Assembly (NCBI RefSeq): GCF_001015055.1
Contig: NZ_BBWZ01000014.1
Coordinates: 35,482 to 99,481 of the forward strand
Direction: 5' to 3'
DNA: 64,000 bases
From: Aneurinibacillus tyrosinisolvens
Lineage (GTDB): Bacteria; Bacillota; Bacilli; Aneurinibacillales; Aneurinibacillaceae
Shown piece after piece: positions 57,558-64,000 of this stretch. The number at the start of each line of letters is the position of its first letter. Within the stretch, counting starts at the first letter, position 1. The notes beneath the pieces were generated by a model. The model saw only the letters and a program-made list of their open reading frames with translations, ran no database searches and was not told the DNA's origin. Both the position numbers and the translations under genes were made by a program.

Positions 57558-58220
57558 ATGAATACATTGAACGAAGCATTCGGGATAATCATGAAGGATG
57601 GAGATAAAATTCTAAAACTCACCTTAGAACATATCTATATGAGTTTTAGTGGTGTTCTGTTAGCAATACTTTTAGGGGTTCCGATTGCTATTTTCATGAC
57701 AAAGTATCGAAACTTAGCGGATTTAATCCAAAATATTATCGGTATGATCCAGACGATTCCTTCTATTGCTTTACTTTTAATCATCATGATTTTCTTCGGA
57801 TTGGGGTATACCACAGCAATCGTGGCTCTCGTTTTTTATTCTTTATTGCCCATCATTCAGAATACGTACGCTGGACTGAGCAACGTAGACCGCAATCTGA
57901 TTGAGGCAGGAACAGGCATGGGAATGACTTACACCCAGTTGTTATTTAAAGTGAAAATTCCACTAGCCTTTCCTGTTATGATGGCCGGATTCCGGATCGC
58001 AACCATCATTGCGATCGGTGTGACTACAATTGCTACTTTTGTAGGGGCTGGAGGTTTAGGTGAAATGATTTATCGGGGGATTGCGACAACAGATGATGCC
58101 AAAGTTCTAGCGGGTTCCATACCGGCCGCATTACTAGCAGTATGCGTGGATTTTATTCTAAAAATGATAGAAAAAAGGGCCGGTTTTAATCGTCACAAAA
58201 AAAGACTGAAAAGCAGTTAA
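57558..58220 (+). CDS. OpuCD-like ABC transporter permease
   Basis: 220 residues, second permease. Parallels OpuCB: IGMIQTIPSIALLLIIMIFF, EAGTGMGMTYTQLLFKVKIPL, GFRIATIIAIGVTTIATFVG. GAAGGAGAGGG precedes the ATG. Completes a four-part importer in OpuC order (A-B-C-D). Confidence 0.92.
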   Translation: MNTLNEAFGIIMKDGDKILKLTLEHIYMSFSGVLLAILLGVPIAIFMTKYRNLADLIQNIIGMIQTIPSIALLLIIMIFFGLGYTTAIVALVFYSLLPIIQNTYAGLSNVDRNLIEAGTGMGMTYTQLLFKVKIPLAFPVMMAGFRIATIIAIGVTTIATFVGAGGLGEMIYRGIATTDDAKVLAGSIPAALLAVCVDFILKMIEKRAGFNRHKKRLKSS

Positions 58221-58234
58221 AATGGAGGGGAAGC

Positions 58235-58830
58235 GTGAAAATTGTATGCATAGGAGATAGTCTAACGGAGGGGATAGGAGTAAGGAAAGAGGAGGCCTGG
58301 CCCTTTCTCCTTCAAAAAAAATTAACCGTTGTCATTGTGAACCGGGGCATTTCCGGGGATACCACTACAGGGATGTTAGGACGGTTTTATTATGATGTTA
58401 TCCTTTGCAAGCCTACCCATGTAGTGATTATGGGAGGAGTAAACGATTTATGGTGGAATCTTCCGATCCATTTAATTCTCTCTAATATATATTCGATGTT
58501 TAAGCAAGCGATTTATCACGGTATCATTCCTGTAATCGGAATACCGACACCCATTTTTTTCAAGGTATCAATCAGGAAAGTGTCTGGGAACCCGTAGCTG
58601 GGTATACAAATTACCTCAATCAAAAACAACAATACATTCGGTCTTTAATGGATCTTGTAAAAGAGAATAACTTGTTGTCACTAAATTTTAATCAATTATT
58701 TTTAGACGATAGACAAAATGTAATTAAAGACTATTTCCAGGATGGGGACGGCGTACACCCGAATAAAAGAGGTCATCAAGCTATTGCTCAATTAGCTTTT
58801 GAACAAATCCTTTTGTTTTCGAGTAAATAG
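58235..58830 (+). pseudogene. SGNH/GDSL esterase, one-base frameshift
   Basis: 198 residues if repaired. Block I GDSLTEG (nucleophile Ser9), block II Gly in GISGDTT, block III GGVND, and block V DGVHPN (catalytic Asp and His) in the second frame. Frame is lost at seven T (58554-58560); eight T restore IFFQGINQESVWEPVAGY. No signal peptide, so cytosolic. GTG start after GGAGGGG. Its place between importer and dehydrogenase suggests it cleaves imported esters, for example acylcarnitines or choline esters, before oxidation. Tentative. Confidence 0.8.
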
Positions 58831-58863
58831 TAAAACTTGTATTCTAAATAAGGAGGTTCGGTA

Positions 58864-60312
58864 ATGGCAAAAATCGATACGGTTCTATCGAAATTAAATT
58901 ATATAAATGGAGAATGGATAGGAAATGAAAGGGAAAGGATGGATATTATCAATCCTTTCAATGGAGAGACTATTGGATCTGTACCCAAAATGGGGCCGCA
59001 TGAAACGGATATGGCCATTGAAGCTGCGTATTCTGCTTTCTCCAGTTGGTCACAACTTCCAGCACAGGAGCGGTCCCGATATCTTAAAAAAGTAGCGGAT
59101 ATTATGATCGAAAACAAAGAGGAATTAGCCCGAATCATGACTTTAGAGATGGGAAAACCAATTCGAGAATCGAGGGGAGAAGTTGAATATGCTGCTTCCT
59201 TTCTAGAATGGAACGCGGAAGAAGCAAAACGAGTATATGGACGAACAGTACCTGGTAGAGATGCTTCACAAAGAATTACTATTTTGAAACAACCTGTAGG
59301 AGTAGTGGCGGCCATCACCCCCTGGAATTTTCCCGCAGCAATGATTACTAGAAAAATGGGACCCGCTCTAGCGGCAGGGTGCACATTTATTGTCAAACCT
59401 GCAGAGCAAACCCCTTTAACAGCAATTAAACTGATGGAATATTGTGAACAAGTAGGTATACCAAATGGTGTCGTTAACCTTGTAACTGGAAATCCGGCCG
59501 AAATTGGAAATACCTTTATGAAAAATCCTAAAGTTCGCAAAATCACATTTACAGGATCGAGCGCTGTAGGCAAACACTTGATTCGACAAAGTGCAGATCA
59601 GATTAAAAAAATATCCCTGGAACTTGGCGGGCACGCTCCCTTACTTGTTTTCGAGGACGCTGATATTGAGAAGGCAGTACGCGGAGCCATTTCATCCAAA
59701 TTTCGAAATGCAGGGCAAACCTGTATTTGTGCTAACCGAATTTATGTCCATGAAAAGATTTATGCTCAATTTGTCAATGCCTTTGTACATGCTGTAGGTC
59801 AATTGAAAGTGGGAAATGGATTTGACGAAGACGTTCAAGTCGGTCCAATTATTAATAAGTATGGATACGATAAAATCAATCGTCATGTTCAAGATGCACT
59901 CAATAAAGGAGCAAAAGTAGCGGTCGGTGGAAAGGGTAACATCGTCAATGAACATGCTTGTTTCTATCAGCCCACCGTTCTAATGAATGTAACACCAGAT
60001 ATGCTTATCATGAACGAAGAAACATTTGGTCCTGTAGCTCCGATTCAAAAGTTTAAACAGGATGAAGAAGCGATTCAGTATGCCAACGATACCCCGTATG
60101 GTCTTACTGCATATTTTTATACAGAAAGTGTCACTCGCGGGACAAAAGTTATGGAGGCGTTAGAATATGGCATAGTGGGATGGAATGATGCTTTACCATC
60201 AACAGCCCAAGCACCGTTCGGAGGAATAAAAGAAAGCGGAATTGCCCGAGAAGGGGGAAGCGAAGGAATCGAACCTTATCTGGAAACTAAATATGTTTCA
60301 ATGGAAGTCTAA
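58864..60312 (+). CDS. GabD-type semialdehyde dehydrogenase
   Basis: NAD(P)-dependent aldehyde dehydrogenase, 482 residues. Catalytic Asn155 (TPWNFP), Lys178, Glu253 (LELGGHAP) and nucleophile Cys287 in FRNAGQTCICANR, the GabD/succinate-semialdehyde signature with the second Cys two residues on. It fits oxidation of a C4 semialdehyde (malic or succinic semialdehyde) released by oxidative cleavage of carnitine or gamma-butyrobetaine, better than betaine aldehyde. AAGGAGG upstream. Last gene of the operon. Confidence 0.92.
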   Translation: MAKIDTVLSKLNYINGEWIGNERERMDIINPFNGETIGSVPKMGPHETDMAIEAAYSAFSSWSQLPAQERSRYLKKVADIMIENKEELARIMTLEMGKPIRESRGEVEYAASFLEWNAEEAKRVYGRTVPGRDASQRITILKQPVGVVAAITPWNFPAAMITRKMGPALAAGCTFIVKPAEQTPLTAIKLMEYCEQVGIPNGVVNLVTGNPAEIGNTFMKNPKVRKITFTGSSAVGKHLIRQSADQIKKISLELGGHAPLLVFEDADIEKAVRGAISSKFRNAGQTCICANRIYVHEKIYAQFVNAFVHAVGQLKVGNGFDEDVQVGPIINKYGYDKINRHVQDALNKGAKVAVGGKGNIVNEHACFYQPTVLMNVTPDMLIMNEETFGPVAPIQKFKQDEEAIQYANDTPYGLTAYFYTESVTRGTKVMEALEYGIVGWNDALPSTAQAPFGGIKESGIAREGGSEGIEPYLETKYVSMEV

Positions 60313-60340
60313 TAAAGGAGGGGATTTCCCCTCCTTTATT
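60311..60340. terminator. Bidirectional terminator between the operon and its regulator
   Basis: AATAAAGGAGGGG (60311-60323) and CCCCTCCTTTATT (60328-60340) form a perfect 13-bp stem with an ATTT loop. It overlaps the stop codons of both convergent genes. Confidence 0.88.
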
Positions 60341-61715
60341 CAGTAAACTCCAGATTTGAATTTTGGCAATATTTCCGGATTAATTTAGATGCTTTTGTCT
60401 GGCTTATATTTAAATCGGTAGCCACTTTACGCGAGCTTTTAAATTTATTGTAAGAGTTCATTACGATGTCTTTCTGAAATTCTTCCAATGCTAAATCAAG
60501 TGCGGAGGAATAACGATGATGGGATTTTGGTTTAGTGTTTTGCAAAATAAGTTCTGGCAAATCAGATGATTGAATCATGCCATCATTTGTAACAACCAAA
60601 CGTTCAATCATATTTTCCAATTGACGGACATTACCGGGCCAATGATAACCTGCGAGAATATCTAACGCTTCTTGAGTGATGATGGGACTAGTTTGGTATT
60701 TTTGATTAAATTTATTGAGAAAGTAATAAGTTAAGGGAATGACGTCTTCTTTTCGCTCCCGTAATGGCAGCATTTTCAAATCAATGACATGGAGCCGATA
60801 ATACAGGTCTTCCCTGAACTGTTTTTTTTGTACCATCTGATATAGATCTTGATTTGTAGCAGCAATAATCCGGATATCCACCGTTTTTATTTCTCTGCCT
60901 CCTACTGGGAGGAATTGCCTCTCTTGAATTACCTGCAAAAGCTTTGCTTGGATTTTAAGAGAGATTTCTCCAATTTCATCCAAGAAAATAGTCCCGTGGT
61001 TAGCCGCTTCTAGCAACCCTTTTTTTCCACCACGATTTGCTCCCGTAAAGGCTCCCTCAGAGTACCCGAATAATTCAGATTCCAACAGCTCTTCTGGAAT
61101 TGCAGCACAATTAATTGCCAGGAAGGGATTGTTTTTTCTCAGACTCATTTTGTGGAGGTAACTAGCTAATATGCTTTTCCCTGTTCCGGACTCACCTTCT
61201 ATCAAGATAGTGGTATCAACTTGAGCTACTCTATCACAGAATTTAATTAATTTTTTCATCTTTTCATTGTTTGTAATGATACTTTCTTTTATGAGGTGAG
61301 TCTCTTTTGATTCACCCATTGCCTCTTCAATAGGTTTATAGAGGGTTTTAAAATTTTCTTCGCGAGAAGTTGTCACAATTAGTTCAATTTCATCTTCATT
61401 GTTTAAAATAGGGATTGCTGTTGTAATCAATTCGCCGCCAATGTAAGTAGTTTGTTTAATTGTAACAGGTTTTTTTTCCTTTAGGACGATGGGGATAATG
61501 GATGGGCCCCAGTACCCCTTTGAAACAAAATCTTCATTTGATTTTCCGATAAGCTGACTTGGTTTTAGACCATAATGTCTTTCAGAGAGTCTATTTACGT
61601 ATATAATACGAGCATCCTTATCAAGAACAAAAATTTCATCCGATGAATGATCTAATATTTTCATTAGAGTTTCTGTAGTTATTTCTGTTTTGTTCACATC
61701 TATAGCGTTATCCAT
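60336..61715 (-). CDS. PAS-domain sigma-54-dependent activator, proposed regulator of the oxygenase operon
   Basis: 459 residues. PAS sensor (about 15-115, LDHSSDEIFVLDKDARIIYV), AAA+ domain with Walker A GESGTGKS (174-181), ESELFGY, GAFTGA (221-226), Walker B FLDEIGE and the arginine-bearing FREDLYYRLHV, and a C-terminal helix-turn-helix SRKVATDLNISQTKASKLIR. No receiver domain, so it likely senses a small molecule. Convergent with the operon carrying the -24/-12 promoter; a copy of the operon's dyad sits 70 bp upstream of its own start (61785-61800), suggesting autoregulation. Confidence 0.9.
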   Translation of the reverse strand: MDNAIDVNKTEITTETLMKILDHSSDEIFVLDKDARIIYVNRLSERHYGLKPSQLIGKSNEDFVSKGYWGPSIIPIVLKEKKPVTIKQTTYIGGELITTAIPILNNEDEIELIVTTSREENFKTLYKPIEEAMGESKETHLIKESIITNNEKMKKLIKFCDRVAQVDTTILIEGESGTGKSILASYLHKMSLRKNNPFLAINCAAIPEELLESELFGYSEGAFTGANRGGKKGLLEAANHGTIFLDEIGEISLKIQAKLLQVIQERQFLPVGGREIKTVDIRIIAATNQDLYQMVQKKQFREDLYYRLHVIDLKMLPLRERKEDVIPLTYYFLNKFNQKYQTSPIITQEALDILAGYHWPGNVRQLENMIERLVVTNDGMIQSSDLPELILQNTKPKSHHRYSSALDLALEEFQKDIVMNSYNKFKSSRKVATDLNISQTKASKLIRKYCQNSNLEFTE

Positions 61716-61784
61716 TCACCCACATCCCAGTATTTTTTGTACTGCACTTCTAATTATTAAAATTGAATTGAATACGACTATCAT

Positions 61785-61800
61785 GAGTTAATTATAACTC
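61785..61800. promoter_or_regulatory. Third GAGTT-N6-AACTC dyad, upstream of the activator gene
   Basis: GAGTTAATTATAACTC within TGAGTTAATTATAACTCA, with the same arms and spacing as both halves of the 44-bp palindrome at 53778-53821. Confidence 0.65.
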
Positions 61801-61962
61801 AAATTAAATCTGAAAATAAAGAAAAATTTGTTTTTTTATTTGGAATAAAAGTGATTTAAATTCGTATGAGTATTGTAATTTTACAATTTGAAAAAGCAGT
61901 GGAGTTAGTATAGTTTCATGGACACGTCTTAGTTAAGTCCTTAGAATACTACTTGAGAGGAT

Positions 61963-62262
61963 GTGTCCAACTTGAAACGGAAGAACCCAGGTAAAAAATA
62001 TAATGACGACTTTAAGAAAACGATTGTGGATCTTTATCATGCTGGTAGCTCGGCGAAGGAATTAAGCAGCGAATACGGCGTGTCTGAAGTAACGATTTAT
62101 AAATGGATAAAAGAGTTCACTCCTGTAGGTGAAGGGGAAGACTCGCTCACTCCAAAGGAAGTGGCTGCCATCCAAAAGGAAAACCTCCGGTTAAAGCAGG
62201 AACTTGAAATCTTAAAAAAGGCTATGGCCATACCACTCGGACCATCAATGAGAAATGGGTGA
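61963..62262 (+). CDS. IS3-family OrfA (helix-turn-helix protein)
   Basis: 99 residues. KYNDDFKKTIVDLYHAGSSA and YGVSEVTIYKWIKE form the helix-turn-helix; a leucine-zipper-like coil follows (IQKENLRLKQELEILKKAMA). The AAAAAAG at 62213-62219 is a typical -1 slippery site, where IS3 elements shift into OrfB. The last ten residues are read in the wrong frame past the deletion junction. Confidence 0.8.
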   Translation: MSNLKRKNPGKKYNDDFKKTIVDLYHAGSSAKELSSEYGVSEVTIYKWIKEFTPVGEGEDSLTPKEVAAIQKENLRLKQELEILKKAMAIPLGPSMRNG

Positions 62263-62738
62263 CCGATATTACGTACATTCATACATTAAAGGATGGCTGG
62301 TGCTATTTAGCCTCCGTTTTAGACCTGCATTCCAAGAAAATTGTGGGGCATTCTTTTTCTCGTTCCATGACCACAGATTTGGTGATTAAGGCAGTAGAAA
62401 ACGCCTATGAAACACAGAAGCCCGCTAAGGGCTTGGTTCTTCACTCCGATCTAGGTTCACAATACACCAGTAGTGAATTTATGAACTTCGTTCAATCGCT
62501 TGGGATGGTACAGTCTTTTAGCCAAAAGGGCTGCCCTTATGACAATGCCTGTATTGAGTCTTTTCATGCCATTTTAAAGAAAGAAGAAGTGAATCATGTC
62601 CAGTACGCAGACTACGCTTCCGCCAAACTAGCTCTGTTTCAATTTATTGAGAGCTGGTACAACCGAAAAAGGATCCACAGCAGCTTAGGGTACAAGACTC
62701 CACAGATGATAGAAAATCAAATCAAACAATCAGCTTAA
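62233..62738 (+). pseudogene. IS3-family OrfB, C-terminal integrase part
   Basis: Reads RTINEKWVTDITYIHTLKDG (first catalytic Asp), LVLHSDLGSQYTS (second Asp), and CIESFHAILKKEEV (Glu), then YNRKRIHSSLGYKTPQM. So the DDE triad is complete, but the N-terminal HTH_21 region of about 100 or more residues is deleted. It is in the -1 frame relative to OrfA, so frameshifting would make a shortened OrfAB. Confidence 0.8.
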
Positions 62739-62871
62739 AACTTAACTTTTTCGTGTCCAAGATATTGACCCAAATCCAATAGATAAAAACTATAAAGGAG
62801 ATAAAATATATATATTTGAATTATAAATCCACTTTACATATGATGGTATTAGAAAATCAAGGGGATTTTAA

Positions 62872-63696
62872 ATGAGTAGTGGGGGAGATTATATGGACAC
62901 AAATACTGCCGGAAATCGGGCTAAATTATCAGGAAAGTTAACAAATGTATTAGATTCTCGATCCTTAGCAAACTCTCATAAAAGGCTTGCGGAGATACTC
63001 ACTAAAGATATGACGGTTCTTGATATTGGTTGTGGTACAGGAGCAATTACACGTGGAATAGCTGAAGCAGTGGGTCCAAATGGGCGGGTTGTAGGAATTG
63101 ATAGTAATCCAAGTCTAATCGAAAAAGCCCGTCAAACTCATGGCGAAACTCCGGGATTAACTTTTGAAATAGGCGACATCTATAATCTTACCTATGACAA
63201 AGAATTTGATATTGTTACCTCCGCTCGTGTTTTAATATGGCTGTCTGATCCGCTAAAGGCATTGAAAATGATGATATCTGCCGCTAAAATGGGTGGGCGT
63301 ATTTTGGTTGTTGATTATAATCATGAGAAGATATCATGGGAACCTAAGCCTCCCTCAAGTATGCTTTCTTTCTATGCTGCTTATTTGAAATGGCGTTCCG
63401 ATGCGGGTATTAATAATGCGATTGCTGATTACCTTCCTGAAATGTTTCGAAAAAGTGAAATTGAAGAAATTACTATAACCCCCCAACATGAGATAACTAA
63501 GCAAACAGATCCAGATTTTCAAACACGAATTGGAATATGGGCGGATACCGCTTCAAGCAGAGGGGTCCAGATGGAAAGAGATGGATATATTACTGAAAAA
63601 GAATATATGACAGCGGAAAACGAATATAGGGAATGGATGATTCAAGAAGCCCAATCTTTAACAATGTATATGTTAGCAGTTGAGGGTGTGAGATAG
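62872..63696 (+). CDS. Class I SAM-dependent methyltransferase
   Basis: 274 residues. Motif I VLDIGCGTGAITRGIA, motif II GRVVGIDSN, and FEIGDIYNL ... SARVLIWLSDP; resembles UbiE/Methyltransf_25-type enzymes. AAGGGG lies 7 nt before ATG 62872; ATG 62893 is an alternative start. Directly follows the IS element. Substrate unknown. Confidence 0.85.
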   Translation: MSSGGDYMDTNTAGNRAKLSGKLTNVLDSRSLANSHKRLAEILTKDMTVLDIGCGTGAITRGIAEAVGPNGRVVGIDSNPSLIEKARQTHGETPGLTFEIGDIYNLTYDKEFDIVTSARVLIWLSDPLKALKMMISAAKMGGRILVVDYNHEKISWEPKPPSSMLSFYAAYLKWRSDAGINNAIADYLPEMFRKSEIEEITITPQHEITKQTDPDFQTRIGIWADTASSRGVQMERDGYITEKEYMTAENEYREWMIQEAQSLTMYMLAVEGVR

Positions 63697-64000
63697 CTCA
63701 ATAATGGACTCTATACAACAATGATGGTGCTGCCGCTGCAGCCTTTTGTTACGCTAACGGGAATCGATAGTTCAATAAAATGTAGGTTTTAATATGTTCT
63801 TTTGACTATATTTAAACTACAAAGCAGCTATTCTGATTTTTATTCAGGTTAGCTGTTTTTTTATGTTTGATAACTTGGTCTGTGTAAATAAGATGGTTGA
63901 TTATTTTTGGACTGAGGAATTTTTTATCTCCGTTCATATTGAGTTCACAAAGAGGCTTTATATTATCTCTAAGGCGAATTAATACAATATTTTTTACAGA
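63697..64000. other. Non-coding end of the window
   Basis: No gene recognised. Contains the terminator at 63825-63862 and otherwise AT-rich sequence without a supported reading frame. Confidence 0.4.
63825..63862 (+). terminator. Terminator downstream of the methyltransferase
   Basis: CAGCTA (63825-63830) with TAGCTG (63850-63855) plus an inner TCTGA/TCAGG pairing, followed by T7. Confidence 0.75.

Larger units (their letters stand above)
61900..62778 (+). mobile_element. IS3-family insertion element, internally deleted
   Basis: 879 bp bounded by imperfect inverted repeats that begin TGGA and share TGGACACG-N4-AGTTAAG (left 61919-61937, right its complement 62741-62759). It encodes an intact OrfA but only the catalytic half of OrfB. 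No clear target duplication was found. A solo right end of a relative lies at 44860-44897. Likely immobile by itself unless the deleted fusion is active or a full copy supplies transposase. Confidence 0.8.

Overview
The window is a low-to-moderate GC Gram-positive chromosome segment, almost certainly from a member of the Bacillales (Bacillaceae or a close relative). The evidence is the purE-K-C-S-Q-L-M gene order with PurS and short PurQ/PurL, a metIC operon behind a SAM-I riboswitch, B. subtilis-type CysJ/CysI, an acoABCL/acoR acetoin module, an FtsZ ending in a Bacillus-like tail, and strong AGGAGG-type ribosome binding sites. No rRNA, tRNA or CRISPR array was seen.

Layout. 1-7123: de novo purine synthesis, with purF (partial) divergent from a tightly overlapping purEKCSQLM operon. 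7154-9881: SAM-riboswitch-controlled metIC. 9893-12000: cysK and an lrgAB-like pair on the minus strand. 12200-18785: small hypothetical genes, a frameshifted gene with a His/Ser/Cys-rich tail, a 3D-domain lipoprotein, mntH, polX and glsA. 18792-27314: acetoin/butanediol catabolism (acoABC, broken acoL, a budC relic, bdhA, acoR), with a sigma-54 promoter in front of acoA. 27380-30150: a candidate structured RNA, a csp relic, an ftsZ without dcw neighbours, and a SET-domain protein. 30508-34070: cysJI, visibly GC-richer than its flanks. 34247-36540: a graveyard of broken genes (TIR-like effector relic, small frameshifted genes, CorC relic) around an M15 peptidase. 36605-39524: an electrophile/quinone-stress cluster (nitroreductase, MarR, pirin, WrbA) with MhqR-type operators. 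39719-44724: an FtsH-like relic, a GNAT enzyme, and a 1180-residue PAS-GGDEF-EAL-PAS-histidine kinase fusion. 45130-50994: an oxidoreductase cluster (AraC, TetR, two aldo/keto reductases plus a fragment, CMD protein, SDR). 52457-61800: a second sigma-54 regulon. 61900-63696: a deleted IS3-family element and a methyltransferase.

The most interesting unit is 52457-61800. A Rieske oxygenase of the quaternary-amine type (Glu-x2-His-x4-His mononuclear iron site), an OpuC-type ABC importer, an SGNH esterase and a GabD-type semialdehyde dehydrogenase form one operon. It is preceded by a textbook -24/-12 promoter (53880-53896) and, about 60 bp further upstream, a perfect 44-bp palindrome built from two GAGTT-N6-AACTC dyads. 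The same dyad occurs in front of the convergent PAS-AAA+-HTH activator gene, and a D-malate/tartrate dehydrogenase lies just upstream. Together these suggest uptake and oxidative cleavage of carnitine, gamma-butyrobetaine or their esters, under a dedicated sigma-54 activator. The assignment is inference; a reductase partner is not present in the window.

A caveat applies throughout. At least eight sites carry one-base frameshifts, nearly all at homopolymers (near 12914, 22356, 34718, 35128, 37549, 55460, 55785 and 58557). They may be sequencing errors rather than true mutations. Larger lesions (internal deletions in budC, the TIR gene and the IS3 transposase) cannot be explained that way.
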